Shown here: piece after piece, positions 9,200-20,270 of the stretch
Layout of the letters: every line of letters starts with the position of its first letter
Position numbering within the stretch: the first letter of the stretch is position 1
Assembly (NCBI GenBank): GCA_946965045.2
Contig: OX337233.1
Span: forward strand, 3,534,001-3,598,000
Length of the DNA stretch: 64,000 nt
Source: Epithemia pelagica
Taxonomy: Eukaryota; Bacillariophyta; Bacillariophyceae; Surirellales; Surirellaceae
Direction: 5' to 3'
The notes under the pieces: generated by a model
Database searches by the model: none
Seen by the model: the letters and a program-made list of their open reading frames with translations, nothing else
Told to the model about the DNA's origin: nothing
Made by a program: the position numbers and the translations under genes

Positions 9200-10342
9200 T
9201 CAACAGAGCTTTGGTCGGATGGGAGCCTTTCCCAGAGCCATCAATCCAGCAAAACACAAAGAGTTCTTGTCAGCAAGAGACAGTGTTTGACCCGGAATTA
9301 GATCTTCTCCGATCGTTACAATGCCAGATGAAATCGCAACCACGTTAGAACCTTGTATTGTCTTGTTCATGTTTGGCAGCTGCCATACACGGTTACGTAG
9401 CGTGTCTAGGACCTCCCCAGATCGATGGTCATAACCTTGATTATGCATCCCTCCTTCTACGACAAGGCAACATCCCACGCGGACCACAACATGTTGACTT
9501 CGAGGAGTACCAAGAACAAGATCTTTGTGAATCGTCCAGGAATTGGTGATTGACGACATGGATTTGGTATCTTTCTGTTTTTCTTTCAGCCAATCATCAA
9601 ACTCAAGGTACTCGACGGAATCAAACTTTGTATCATCTTCGCCATCCAAATAATCTAGCCCAGAACCACCGACAACATAAATACGTGAACCAATCACGGC
9701 CATTCCGAAAGAACTTCGAGCCACATTCATATGGGGTGCCCTTATGACAAAGCATTGGCTTTTGGAGCATGTGTCAATAATCTCAACTGATGAAAGAAAA
9801 TCATAATCTTCACCTTCTCCACCCGCCACAACAATGAATCTGTCATGTACAACGGCAGCGGCGCATCCTTTTCTGTCCCACGACAAACAGCATTCCAACG
9901 TCGTCCATTGCTGATTCTTTTGATTGCTCGCAAAAGATGAATAAACCAACTCTGTAATACCAATTCTTTCGATGGTGGGCAACGCTGACCATTCTTTCGA
10001 TCCGCCAATAGCGTAAAGAGATCCATTGCATACCACAGCTGCACACAAAGATCGTCCTTCGTTCATAGCGCACCCTTCTCGCCACACTTTCTTATGCTCG
10101 TCCACGTTCAACAGAAGAACGGAATTCAAATCATGACCCTCATTGTTGTATCCTCCTAAAACGACGACAATTTCTCCTTGGTTCTTATCGGGATGTTTCA
10201 TCACAACCGATGCGTGTTCTAGTCGCCAACCTCCTGGCAACGGAGGCCATTCAGATGGGCGCCATTCTGGTTCCTTTTGAATGTTGGCACGGTTGGTAAA
10301 ATGCAGTCCGGACAACTTTGCTTGTTGGCGGATGTTCGTCAT
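9200..10342 (-). CDS. kelch-repeat beta-propeller protein, copy 2
   Basis: A 380-residue protein starting MTNIRQQAKLSG, chosen because copy 1 starts at the same place; the frame stays open to an upstream Met at 10450, but that extension has no counterpart. Kelch glycine pairs appear in VVVLGGY, YAIGGS, VVAGGE, YVVGGS and VVEGGM. The C-terminus DKNSLCFAGLMALGKAP is the full tail that copy 1 has lost. The frame is intact. It is paired with a broken arrestin copy upstream (10693-11410). Beta-propeller scaffolding is the family role; the ligand is unknown. Confidence 0.8.
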   Translation of the reverse strand: MTNIRQQAKLSGLHFTNRANIQKEPEWRPSEWPPLPGGWRLEHASVVMKHPDKNQGEIVVVLGGYNNEGHDLNSVLLLNVDEHKKVWREGCAMNEGRSLCAAVVCNGSLYAIGGSKEWSALPTIERIGITELVYSSFASNQKNQQWTTLECCLSWDRKGCAAAVVHDRFIVVAGGEGEDYDFLSSVEIIDTCSKSQCFVIRAPHMNVARSSFGMAVIGSRIYVVGGSGLDYLDGEDDTKFDSVEYLEFDDWLKEKQKDTKSMSSITNSWTIHKDLVLGTPRSQHVVVRVGCCLVVEGGMHNQGYDHRSGEVLDTLRNRVWQLPNMNKTIQGSNVVAISSGIVTIGEDLIPGQTLSLADKNSLCFAGLMALGKAPIRPKLC

Positions 10343-10440
10343 TGTCTGTCGCTTTGTTTTTCTCGGTGAGACACGTGAGAAAATAGATGTGCAGTTGCAG
10401 TGCATCAGAGTTTGAGACAATGGAGATGGTCGGTGCTCGG

Positions 10441-10520
10441 ATGGCGCCATTCAGCCAAATGACATAAGCCCGATCCATTGGGGCGATTGTTTGATTGGAA
10501 ATGACTATCGCCGGGCGATT
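10441..10520 (-). promoter_or_regulatory. conserved upstream element of kelch copy 2
   Basis: It holds ATGGCGCCATTCAGCC, a variant of GACATAAGCCCGATCC and AAATGACTATCGCCGGGCGA. The reverse complement closely matches the block at 26803-26880 upstream of kelch copy 5 and partly the one at 22305-22395. Position (about 100-180 bp upstream of the start) and conservation suggest a promoter or 5' UTR. Confidence 0.45.
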
Positions 10521-10692
10521 CATCTCTGTGAAAGACCACACAGATGAATCATGAAGGAATTCTGTCTCGAATTTGTCGGGTGGACTGTCAAGGGGAAAGA
10601 TACGAGTATAGCACCTATTCTCAGTTGCAAGAGAACGGCGAACCAAACGACTAAGAATACTCTATTCTACAACGTCCTAGGGATTACTATTC

Positions 10693-11410
10693 TTAACTGA
10701 GGACTGCTTGAAAAAGTGCCAATTCTTCTTGATTCAATTCTTCTTCAATCAGAAATCGTTTCGAGGCAATGTCGGAAGCCAACGATGAGACGGTTCGAGG
10801 TAATGACATGCGATGGTCCGGGGAGATCACCATCCACAAGCGGATCAGGACATATCCCTGGTTTGAAAGGAAGATCCCATGGCTTGGGCCAAGGCATGAG
10901 CTACTATAGTCGTCGTCGTTGTCGTCATTGTGGCCGTATGCGACAATCCGGAATCGCTGGTACGACTTGTGGCGGTTGGAACAAAGCGACAAAACTCGCG
11001 GGGGCACAACCCTTGCACGCACTGCGTCCGTTGAGGATCTTGCGCAATATAAAGGACAGGTTTTCCGGACGGTCGGCTACCAGGGGTGCCAATGGATCCA
11101 AGGAGTCGCGCCCTCAACTTGAGCGGTGGAGTACGTTATGGTCTCGTATACTTTGGCCTGAACTGTGTCGGTTTGAGTGGTGGTCGTTGCCATTGACGAA
11201 GAAGCAGCAGCTGCTACCGACAGCATTGGTGGTTCTCATCGGTGTCGGAGGTTGCCCGGGGTCCAAGACAACAACAGCGGACACCAGGCTTCCACGGAAT
11301 TCGACTCGTGTGGCATGGCTTGTGCTTGCACCAAGAGTTGACTACGAACGGTTTCATCTTACAACTCACTGGATGCTGAGGGTGAGACGGCCGGTGCCAA
11401 CAGAGTCATT
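10693..11410 (-). pseudogene. broken arrestin-like gene, copy 2 (C-terminal part only)
   Basis: The minus-strand frame 10693-11022 gives SPDHRMSLPRTVSSLASDIASKR and EEELNQEELALFQAVLS, nearly the C-terminus of the intact arrestin-like protein. Upstream sequence matches its linker at the nucleotide level but is frameshifted. Both arrestin domains are missing. The fragment ends where the 3' flank of kelch copy 3 begins. Confidence 0.8.
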
Positions 11411-11489
11411 CCTTGGCCCTGTTCGCAAGGCCATTGGTCTTGTTTCCAAAAATCGAAACCACCAAGCGCAGCAAATCTTCTACCAACTA

Positions 11490-12644
11490 TCAACAGAGCT
11501 CTGGTCGGACAGGGGCCTTGCCCAGAGCCATTAATCCAGCAAAACACAACGAGTTCTTGTCTGTAAGACACAGTGTTTCACCCGAATCTTCATATTCATA
11601 AACACCAATCGTTACAATTCCACTTGAAACGGCAACCACGCCACAGCCATCCCTTCCGAGTCTAAGTGCTGGTAGATGCGATACAATGTTGCGATGCGTG
11701 TCCATGATCTCCACATAACGTGAGCACTTAACTGGATCGAGTGTCTCTACTCCTCCTACTACAACAAGGCACGGTCCCATTTTGACCACACCAGGGTTCA
11801 CTCGAGGAGTGTCAAGAATGAGATTCTTGTGAATCGTCCAGAAATTCTTTGATACCATAGCCATGGTAGATGTTTGACTTTTGGGTTCTTCTCCCATCCA
11901 GTCATGAAATTCAAGATACTCCACAGAATTAAGGTACTCTTTTCCCAACTGCCCGCCCAATACATAAATACGTTGACCAATCACAGCCATTCCAGGGCCA
12001 CTTCGACGAATATTCAACTTATTTCTGCAAAACATGACGCATTGACTTTCGGATGAGAGTGTGTCAAGAATATTGACTGATGAGAGTTCAATTCCATGGT
12101 ACCCGCCCGCCACAACAATGAATCTTTCGTGTACAGCGACCGCGGCTAAATAACATCGTTTGCTGGACAAACGACAATCCAACGTCGTCCATTTATTCTT
12201 TTCAATTCCCTCATATGATGACGGACAAAGCAAGTCCGAAACATCAATCTTTTCAATTGTATCCAACAGTTCTGCATTTTCGTTTTGTCCGCCAATGGCG
12301 TAAACAGCCCCATTGCATACCACAGCTGCATGATAAGCTCGTGCTTCGTTCATTGATGGCCCTGCTTGCCAGACCTTAGTATCATCGTCAACATTCAAAC
12401 GAAAAGTGGAATTTGTGCTATATCCATTATAGATCCAACACCATCTCTCGTATCCTCCCAATACAACCACAGTCTGTTCTTGAGTCTGGACGGGGTGATT
12501 GACAACAACTGATGCGAATCCATGGCGGTGTCGTCCCACCAATGGAGGCCATTCAGATGTCCGCCACTTTGGTTCTTCTTGACTGCTGGCATCGACGCTA
12601 ACAAAAGCCAGTTCGGATAACTGCGCTGGTTGGTGGACGTTCAT
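11490..12644 (-). CDS. kelch-repeat beta-propeller protein, copy 3
   Basis: A 384-residue product starting MNVHQPAQLSEL, with an upstream in-frame Met at 12740 that has no counterpart in the family. Glycine-pair blades: VVVLGGY, YAIGGQ, VVAGGY, YVLGGQ and VVVGGV. The tail DKNSLCFAGLMALGKAP is the same as copy 2. It is the most divergent minus-strand copy, and the conserved upstream block of the other copies is not visible here. The frame is intact. Confidence 0.8.
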   Translation of the reverse strand: MNVHQPAQLSELAFVSVDASSQEEPKWRTSEWPPLVGRHRHGFASVVVNHPVQTQEQTVVVLGGYERWCWIYNGYSTNSTFRLNVDDDTKVWQAGPSMNEARAYHAAVVCNGAVYAIGGQNENAELLDTIEKIDVSDLLCPSSYEGIEKNKWTTLDCRLSSKRCYLAAVAVHERFIVVAGGYHGIELSSVNILDTLSSESQCVMFCRNKLNIRRSGPGMAVIGQRIYVLGGQLGKEYLNSVEYLEFHDWMGEEPKSQTSTMAMVSKNFWTIHKNLILDTPRVNPGVVKMGPCLVVVGGVETLDPVKCSRYVEIMDTHRNIVSHLPALRLGRDGCGVVAVSSGIVTIGVYEYEDSGETLCLTDKNSLCFAGLMALGKAPVRPELC

Positions 12645-12919
12645 TGTCCTTCTCTTCCATTGTCCTTCTCTTCCTCTTTGGTTCTGTTTGTTCGTCGTAA
12701 TAGAAGAGCGCGACTGAGGAAAATGTTGGCCAGAAGCCACAGACAGATCCGAAATAGGAGTACGAAAGAGCTATGTACTCTATGTACTACAAATCAACTC
12801 ATACAACCACCAGGAGCTCGGTGAAACCTCCAAACTCCAAACGCGACGAACGAAACGACAAAAACCGACACCATGTACAATTTTTCCTAAAAAGGAAGAG
12901 GAGAAAGAAAGTATCCTTA

Positions 12920-14408
12920 TTAACCCTGGACTGCTTGAAAAACGGCCCATTCGTTCGGATTCAATTCTTCTTCAATCATGGATCATTCTTTGCGAGGCAA
13001 TCTCAGACCCCAAGAATGAAATGGTTCGGATCAACACAAGGAAGTCGATCCGGGTGGGAGACCATCCACAGAAACAGACCAAGACATGTACAGTTTCAAA
13101 GAACGACCCGATATTGCTTGGGCCAAGGAATGAGCTACTGTCGTCGTGGCGATTTGGGACGCATCCTCGACGGTACGGCGACTCGTCGTAGACGATAGTG
13201 TGTGGCTGGAACCAAGTGACAAAAAACAATCCTTGGACTCGTTGCGTCCGCAGCGAATCTTGCAGCAGAATGGGCAAGTGTTCCCGGACCATTATAGGGT
13301 TATCCATGGATCCAGGCACGCAGCGGCCGCTTGGGCAAAAGCAGCGACCGTCGTCTGTCTTTGTGGCCGCTAGGACATGTTTCGGCGTGCCTTGCGGCGA
13401 TCATGGTAGTTATGGCCGTCGACGTGGAAGCTCATCATGGTGCAGGACGAGGTGCCAAGACCACGACCGATTCCAAAGGTGGAGAAGGGTGTGGCACTGC
13501 TGCTGTACCACCCGACGTGTGATGACGGACACGACCAAACAATGCTGCACTTGCAACAATCAACCGGCAAAGGTTTGGTGGGCATGACGAGGAAATTTGA
13601 AAGTAAAGACAAGACTGGCACGATCTTCTTCTTGTAACAAAGCTTGATGCGTAGAACTATTGGAACTTTTGGAAGCTGCCATCCAGTGCGCATATGGTGA
13701 CGATTGTCGTTGTTCGGCCAGAGTTTTGAGTACGCTGGCCATCGGCTCGTTCGGAATGCCACGTGACTCGTTCGATCCACTTTGACACTGTGTTATATTT
13801 CACGTTGAGTTTGTGCCGATATTTGGCTGCGTGTTCCGTCGGCTCGTTCCGAATGCCACGTGACTCGTTCCATCCACTTGGCACTACTGTAGTCGACATT
13901 GAGTTTGCTTTGATTCTCGCCCCCAGACTCGCACATGGGCAGCAAGGCCACGGAACATCTGCTGGACCATCTCAAGGCAACGCATGTGTCCCTGACTCCA
14001 AAACCGACGTGAAGTGATTGGAAAAATGGTGTCACGGTGCGAATCGGTATGAGGCTGACCATGGCAATCCCTTTATGGTCCATTTGAGATCATGGCGTAA
14101 AATGGAATCGTTGTCGAAAAAGTTTGAGGCCCGGTATAGGAACCATCACATGGGTCGTCGTCCAGGTTGAACAACCTCGGCCGTGAACTTTGTACCGACG
14201 CCGTCGTCCCACGCGTCGTCGTCGTCGATCGTATTCCAAAAAATACGAGGAACAACGGCAATCTCCCATCGTTCGACACCGTGCAACGACTGGCATTGCA
14301 CAAGCGTCCCATACACAAGTAGACTGGACCGACAACACAATCGTGCGGGTCCAACCGAACCGCAATTTGGAAGGAAGCTTTGGTTGCCCTTCTTGCGGCA
14401 CTTTTCAA
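12920..14408 (-). pseudogene. broken arrestin-like gene, copy 3 (near full length)
   Basis: On the minus strand it begins with FQIAVRLDPHDC, matching FKIAVQLDQQEC of the intact arrestin, and continues with the N-arrestin segment (LYLCMGRLCNAS in a shifted frame), the C-arrestin segment around 13650-13990, and the C-terminal helix near 12920-13100. Matches are spread over all three frames, so many indels are present. Two almost identical stretches at about 13740-13787 and 13840-13883 are a small internal duplication. It is the most complete of the broken copies. Confidence 0.8.
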
Positions 14409-15081
14409 GTCGAGCCAGGCCTATCCTGGACTTTGGCAACAACACAAAACAACAACTGTTCCAGACGGTTGGTGTGGATTTTAGAGGATCTGGTTGGCCG
14501 GGTAGCAATCCCAAGGTTCAAACAGCCTTGTTAGAATGACTCCCAACATCCAGGTACCTCATCGGCGATCCGTTCCAAATGAACCGCCTTTGGAAGAGTC
14601 CTCGACGCAACCACAAACACCGCGGAGCCATAGTACCATGATGACTGCCAATCAAAAGGGTGTGGTTGTCGACCAATCGTAGTCGTCTCTTGCTTCGAGA
14701 AAGGCAGCCAAACTCTAGGCAGACGAGTATTGGTCTATAGAGTCCCATGGCCGTGGACGAGAGAACACACACAGGTGTGCTGTCGACAGATCTCCTGGTC
14801 CTCCGCCATGACGTTCATTGTCAAGCGTTCGTCCTCTGCGATCTTTACCACGACTAAAAAGCGTCCACATTTTGATCCCTGACTCACTCCCGCGCGCGCG
14901 CCCCACCTTCGAGTCGCACGTGAGACGCCACACCCATGCAACACGTCACCGGAGTGCCAAACCAACTGCACACAGTCAATCTCCAGATCGGATGATGACA
15001 CCCGACACCAAATCAGCAACCACCAGCAACAACGACAGTACCTCCCATTGAATCCATAGTATAGAAACAATCTTACGAACC
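14409..15081. other. intergenic region upstream of psb27
   Basis: No supported gene. Open frames run through on both strands but none resembles a protein family. The last few hundred bases are presumably the psb27 promoter and 5' UTR. Confidence 0.4.
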
Positions 15082-15812
15082 ATGAGATCTTGTGTTGCGG
15101 TTTTGGCTCTTGTCTGGGGATCGGCTTCGGCCTTTGATGTTCCGGCACCAGCATCAGTGAGTGAAACGGGATGGATTGGAGATGATGATGATGATGATGT
15201 GTGGTATCTTTGCCGTCTTGAACACGACGACGACGACCGACCGATCGACCATCACCATGACCCTATGATTCGTTGAGTGTATTGGAATCCTCACGTTTGT
15301 TTGTGTGTGCGTCTGTGTATTTACCTTGTGTTTCATTCTAGACCACTGGTCGACGTGCCTTTTTTTCGCAGGTTGCCACGGGCGTGGCCAGTGTCGGTGT
15401 CGTGGCCACGGTGGCGCCCATCAGCCCTGCCCTTGCGGCGGAAATTGAAGTTCCGGTGCAAGCGACCGAGTACGAATTCCCGACGGATTGGGGTTTGACA
15501 TACAAGTACGAAGACGATGCCGCTCGTGTGCGCAAGCACATGGTGATTGCCACTGGTTTGGCCAAGGGGTCCACCAATATGGAAGATTTTGGCAAAAACA
15601 TGAAAAAGGAAATGGTCGACTTTGTGTCCTATTACCGTCGGTTTCCCAAGGTGGCGGGCAAACCCAGTTTTAGTACCCTCTACACCTCCATCAATGTCTT
15701 GGCCGGACATTACACCTCGTATGGATTCAAGTACCCTCTGCCCGAAAAGCGTCGCAAGCGTTTGTATCAGGAATACAACGAAATTGAAAAGTCGCTCCGA
15801 CGTGGTCGTTAA
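15082..15812 (+). CDS. psb27: photosystem II assembly protein Psb27 (two exons, plastid-targeted)
   Basis: Exons 15082-15156 and 15372-15812 join in phase 0 across a 215-bp GTGAGT...CAG intron, giving 171 residues. The start MRSCVAVLALVWGSASAF is an ER-type signal peptide ending in a diatom ASAF motif. It is followed by a very short stretch and a second hydrophobic segment (GVASVGVVATVAPISPALA) ending in AxA, as expected for a thylakoid-lumen protein. The mature part carries Psb27 hallmarks: YEDDAARV, DFVSYYRRFPKVAGKPSF, LAGHYTSYG and PLPEKRRKRLYQE. Psb27 binds CP43 on the lumenal side during photosystem II assembly and repair. The region between the two targeting signals is unusually short. 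An acidic Asp repeat seen if the intron is translated supports excluding it. Confidence 0.9.
15157..15371 (+). other. intron of psb27
   Basis: Starts GTGAGT and ends with a pyrimidine run and GCAG. It separates the signal-peptide exon from the thylakoid-transfer/mature exon. Removing it keeps the frame. Confidence 0.85.
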
Positions 15813-16600
15813 AGAGGGACCACCACAAAACTAGCACTCAATACTATTATGGGAGTACGTTCACTCTTTCTCGCACAGTTTGCTGATTCCGCAGCCTTCA
15901 ACGCTCCGCCTACACTATAATATAACGTTGTCATAGTCGTACACACGCCTCTCTCTCTCTTTTGTTGGTCCAATTTGTGGTATGGAATCCATCGACACAC
16001 GATTGCTATACCCAAATATCCGCAAGGAGGATGGAACAGTTTCATACGGTTCCCTGTTGATTGGTTGCTTCGTTCCCAACCAGCCCCGGTTCCCATCGCT
16101 AACTCTCTCTCTCTCTTGTAGAGAGAGAGTCGGAGCACGAGTCACCAAAAAAGAGTCGTGCTTCTCTCAGAACAGGTTGTTGTTGTTGTGGATTGGGTTC
16201 CTCGTCTCGCCTGCCGCTCCGTAGTTCGAGTCGAACCATCGAGTCGAACCAACGAGTCCTCCTGTGGAAAAAAGGTTTGGCTATAATGCATTCCGACCGA
16301 TCGACTTTGATTTCTCCCAATTGGGTTCCTCATCCAGGCCTCATGATCTTGCCATCCCCTACAAAGTTGATCTCTCGGACTTGCCATATAGGTGGAGAGG
16401 AAATCTATGTGAAAGCTATTCCAACTATGGTCTCATTAGTGAGATAGAGGGCATAGAGTTGAAGTTTTGTGAGAAGTCTTTTGCGTGTGGGCTCGCGCGT
16501 CTCTCCCTCCACAACATTTCAAAGTTTCTCTCGTCTCACAATGACACAGAAAAGTCGTTGGTCGGCAACCACCATGGTGGTCCATTCTAGGAGTAATAAC
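15813..16600. other. intergenic region between psb27 and the next gene
   Basis: No supported gene. It contains CT-rich runs and a short palindrome CTCTCTCTCTCTTGTAGAGAG near 16105, possibly part of a terminator or 5' UTR. Confidence 0.35.
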
Positions 16601-18136
16601 ATGACTGTGAGAGTGTTGGTTCCAGCCGCCCTCGTTGTGTGGCTCGCAACCTGTGTGGGACCAGCACGGGGGTTCTTGTTGGTGCCACGCACACCACCAG
16701 CAGTATTGTTGGGTGCTCCTACCAAGCATTCTTTCCTTCGACAAGGAGGACAACCACAACCACACGGAGGATGCCACACCCCGTTGCAGTTGGCATGGAA
16801 CGAGCCACCAGAAGAAGAATCCTCCTCCTCGGATCATACGGCCCAAGAACAAGAACCAGCACCACTCCGTGATATCTACCTGGTACCTTGGGATGGGTGT
16901 CTAATGCATCAAACGAATCGCCTCCGCGCATTGGGCTTGCAAGCGGCCATTTCCGTCTGGCCGGAACTCCAAGTCTTGACGCGTCATGCCGATCTGTCCT
17001 GGTTGGTCAACAAACTCGATGCCTTGCAACACGTCTTGGGACCGCCATTGTTGTGCCAAGACAACCCGTACCATCCGGCCGTCGAATATGCCATGGCCAT
17101 TCGCCTGCTGTTGGAAGAACAAGAATTGGATGAGGGAAACTCCAATGGCAGTACCGGCAAGTATGGGTCCAAGTTTCATCCGTCCGCCAATGATACGGCC
17201 TATAGTGATTTTGAACAGCCAGCACAAGGGCAACGACGACGACGACAACGGCCCTTGACGGTGGGAGAAATTGCCGTCAATTGGAAAGACACGCTGCGGG
17301 AAGCGGCGTGGATGAGGTATGCTCGCGAAGAAGAAAGCAACGAAAATCCCTTGGAGTTGTTGCACCAAGCCGTCCTGGAACACGACCTCGTCTCCTCCTA
17401 CAACAATCCTACTGGCCAATCATCATCGTCATTATCCTATGCGGAGGACCAGCCGCCGCCGAATGGCGACTGGACCCTGGCGGATCCGACCCTGGAGGCA
17501 CTCTTGAGCGCATCATCGTCCCCGGTGATTGTCGGAGTCTATCACGAATCGGACTTGGCGGCGGCCAAGGCATCGATTCGGCAACACCTGACGACCAACG
17601 ACAACGACGAAGACGACAGTGGGCCTCCGCGTGTCGTGGTCCAGTGCGAGGACATGAAGGAAGCCGTCCGTCAAGTCGGCAATGGCCATTTGCCCTTGGT
17701 GTGTCTAGAGTCGTCCACATCGTCGTATCACTCCTTGTTGCAACACGCTCCCGACCAGTGTACGGTCCACATTTTGGAATCCTATTGGTCTCGCCTACAC
17801 GATCTTGTCGGGCCCTTGTTTGGAGACCACATTCCTCGACGATTGCCACCCCAGGAGGATGATGAGGATGCTGCTACCACTACCACCAAAAGAAGAAGAA
17901 GAACCAATGGCTTGATTGGAAGCAGTGTCGTACCCGGACGCTTCTTGGAGCTGTGTTTGTGCGAATGGGCCAGTCATCCCAATGGCATTTCCTCGGCCAC
18001 CATGAATGCCTGGACGACCACCGTGACGACACGGGAATGGCTCGAGGAACTACAAGTATTGCAAGGTGCCCTGCCTTCTGCTGCTGTCAGCCAAAACCAG
18101 AATGCACTGGACCCTGCCGGTACAAGTCGACGATAA
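16601..18136 (+). CDS. hypothetical protein with plastid-type signal peptide
   Basis: I do not recognise the family. The chosen start (ATG at 16601, 511 residues) places MTVRVLVPAALVVWLATCVGPARG at the N-terminus, a strong signal peptide whose predicted cleavage leaves Phe first (ARG|FLL). A Phe at +1 is the diatom plastid-import signature. Earlier in-frame starts exist at 16469 and later but would bury the signal. A segment beginning RDIYLVPWDGCL, then a long helical region and a C-terminal part with PVIVGVYHESD and RVVVQCEDM, faintly resembles a degenerate HAD-type fold, but the usual DxDG is absent. Low-complexity Ser, Asp and Arg tracts separate the blocks. Function unknown. Confidence 0.65.
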   Translation: MTVRVLVPAALVVWLATCVGPARGFLLVPRTPPAVLLGAPTKHSFLRQGGQPQPHGGCHTPLQLAWNEPPEEESSSSDHTAQEQEPAPLRDIYLVPWDGCLMHQTNRLRALGLQAAISVWPELQVLTRHADLSWLVNKLDALQHVLGPPLLCQDNPYHPAVEYAMAIRLLLEEQELDEGNSNGSTGKYGSKFHPSANDTAYSDFEQPAQGQRRRRQRPLTVGEIAVNWKDTLREAAWMRYAREEESNENPLELLHQAVLEHDLVSSYNNPTGQSSSSLSYAEDQPPPNGDWTLADPTLEALLSASSSPVIVGVYHESDLAAAKASIRQHLTTNDNDEDDSGPPRVVVQCEDMKEAVRQVGNGHLPLVCLESSTSSYHSLLQHAPDQCTVHILESYWSRLHDLVGPLFGDHIPRRLPPQEDDEDAATTTTKRRRRTNGLIGSSVVPGRFLELCLCEWASHPNGISSATMNAWTTTVTTREWLEELQVLQGALPSAAVSQNQNALDPAGTSRR

Positions 18137-18570
18137 CTACTTTGAACACATCATTGCTGGGTTACGAGTATTGGCATGCGATCAGAACCCTTGGAACAAT
18201 GGCCCCGCATTGTTATATATATGGAAGAATAGATCGGTACAAGCTAAAGGGTCGTTGTAACAGTTAATAATGATACTATACGTTTTATGTAAGTGCTGAT
18301 GCTTCATGGGAATCGACATTGGTGGTTGGGTTCCGCAATCCATCCCAGTCGCACACACAGGAATATAATAAATCTCACAATATGATAATGATGATAATGG
18401 TGTAGAGGTGGTGGTGGTAATGATTGATATCGAACAAGTGGTCTCGTTTCGAATCGGTGTACAGAAAAAGGTAGTGCGCTTCATGAGGTCCCTGCTGCTG
18501 CAAAAAGCAGATGCCGTCATTGATTTAGTCAGTTATTCATTCATTTCATCCCAGGAATGAAAGAGTGTGT

Positions 18571-19770
18571 TTATCGTTGACCAATTTGAACATCAATACG
18601 GGCACGATCTTCAAGACCCAGACTGTACGGTGTTTCATATCCAGTCAGACTTTGTCCGTTGAAACTGAATTTGAGATTTTCTTGACTCAACCCCTTGCGT
18701 TCGGAAAAGACGGTAAAGACAATGCGGAGGGTACTTCTGTATCGCAAGGAAAAGTAGGTTTCTTCACCCGAGTTGGTATCACGCAGGAAAATGGTAATGG
18801 GATCGTTGCCACTGGGAGACTTGGGCGATCGCTTCATGGCCGCCGCACCACCGGTACCAGGTGTGCCATTGTTGCCGCCGCCCGTGCTGTTGTAATTGCG
18901 CGCTTGACGCGGTGGAGAGGATGGACGACTGACAATGGGCGTGTTTTCATCGTCCGAGGAGGCCACCAAGGATCGGCCTCGCGGAGACATGGACAAGTCT
19001 CGATCCGTCGTTTGAGGAACGGCGTGTTGTTGTTGTTGTTGGCCGTGTCCACCACTCAAGGCATTGCTCGCCATGGCAACAATGCCTGCCACGGGAAGTC
19101 GCCCACGTGGTGTGCTTTGAGCCAAACCTTGCGAGGCACCGCCATGATGGTACATGTTGTGTTCTTCGGCATCAATGGCACCACCACCACCACTGGCACC
19201 ATCATCGGCATTGCCAAATTCCCAAACTTCGGGATCCAAATCGGCACCGTATCGTGCTTGAAAGGCAATCTTGGTCGTCTTGACACGGTCGACCGTGGCC
19301 CGTTCGTTCAAGCCAGCATCGGGATCATGGCCAATGACGCGGCCAAACAAGAGGAAACAATCGTCCGTGTAATTGAGATTGTCCAATAAGTGTTGTTCCC
19401 ACATTTGTTGAATGGCAAGGGGTGCCGTCAATTTGGTGGCCTGCCAATCGTTCATGACGGATTTGAGTTCCATAAACTGACGATAGCCTTTGAGGGTGCG
19501 TTCGGCAAAGTTTTGTTTCCAGCCCAAGACTCGCATACAACGTTCGACCAAGGGCGTCGCACCGCGTGTGAGGGGAGGGTCGTGTTTGCGATTCACTTCC
19601 CACCATTTTTCAATCTTGTCTTCCTTGGACGTCGACGCCGTGGCGCCCGGCAACCAAATGCCGCTTTCACTCATTGCAGGATTCGAACTCATCATGGATA
19701 TATCTTTACCAAATAATACTATTTCAGGTCCGTCGTTCGTTGTTTGATCTCGTTTCGCTCGCTCGTTCAC
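18571..19770 (-). CDS. protein with C-terminal SUMO/ubiquitin-like (Rad60-SLD type) domain
   Basis: A 399-residue protein in three parts. Residues about 40-180 form an aromatic helical domain (KWWEVNRKHDPPLTRG, VERCMRVLGWK, LDNLNYTDDCFLLFGRVIGHDPD) of a type I associate with stramenopile proteins. The middle is Gly/Ser/Gln-rich linker. The last about 80 residues are a ubiquitin fold (ITIFLRDTNSGEETYF, LKFSFNGQSL, LGLEDRARIDV) resembling the SUMO-like domains of Rad60/Nip45. No C-terminal di-glycine is present, so it is an embedded rather than conjugated domain. The start may instead be the Met pair near 19695 (MMSSNPAMSES). It is divergent to the arrestin gene, with about 500 bp between them. 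Role unknown; an adaptor in SUMO or ubiquitin signalling is plausible. Confidence 0.7.
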   Translation of the reverse strand: MNERAKRDQTTNDGPEIVLFGKDISMMSSNPAMSESGIWLPGATASTSKEDKIEKWWEVNRKHDPPLTRGATPLVERCMRVLGWKQNFAERTLKGYRQFMELKSVMNDWQATKLTAPLAIQQMWEQHLLDNLNYTDDCFLLFGRVIGHDPDAGLNERATVDRVKTTKIAFQARYGADLDPEVWEFGNADDGASGGGGAIDAEEHNMYHHGGASQGLAQSTPRGRLPVAGIVAMASNALSGGHGQQQQQHAVPQTTDRDLSMSPRGRSLVASSDDENTPIVSRPSSPPRQARNYNSTGGGNNGTPGTGGAAAMKRSPKSPSGNDPITIFLRDTNSGEETYFSLRYRSTLRIVFTVFSERKGLSQENLKFSFNGQSLTGYETPYSLGLEDRARIDVQIGQR

Positions 19771-20270
19771 TTTGGATTGTTGTTGTTGTTATATTTCAAA
19801 CTCTTGACCACAACCAACACTCTTGTTTCGACCAGCGAAGAAAATGGGCCGCTGAATTCTCCAAAAAAGTGAGCAGCCAAAGGTAGCCCACCGTCGGCGA
19901 TTGGACGGCGATCCAGACTCGTTCCGTTCACTTATGGAAGGAGGTGCCAGGTAGTCTTGCGTGCCTTTTGCGTCCTAAGTACTATCGGATTACGCGCCTG
20001 CATCTCTACTCGCAAAATTTTTCCAGCGATGCGCGCGGGGGGAGGTGCGTTTTCGTCCTCACGCTCACAGACTGTCGTGCACCTCGGGCACGGCGAGTCC
20101 CGAGCAAGAGGGACTCAAAACCGGGACCCGGATCGGTACGACTCGAGGTCCATCATCGAGACTCGGTTTTGGTGAACCTCTCGTCGTCTTCTTCTTCTCC
20201 TCCTTTGGATCCACAAATAAGAGAACAACAACCTCAAACCACAACCTTTCCGAACAGAACAGCAGCAAGA
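19771..20270. promoter_or_regulatory. divergent intergenic region between SUMO-like and arrestin genes
   Basis: The 500-bp gap separates two divergent start codons, so it should hold both promoters. An open frame continuous with arrestin extends upstream to 19944, but its composition is unlike the protein and it has no counterpart in the pseudogene copies. Confidence 0.4.

Noticed and set aside
16095-16135. CT/GA palindrome as a transposon end
   Set aside because: Simple CTCTCT/GAGAGA sequence; no second end or target duplication found.
19944-20270. 109-codon upstream extension of the arrestin frame
   Set aside because: Composition changes abruptly at the MGNKPF start, which matches the N-arrestin strand and the start of broken copy 3.
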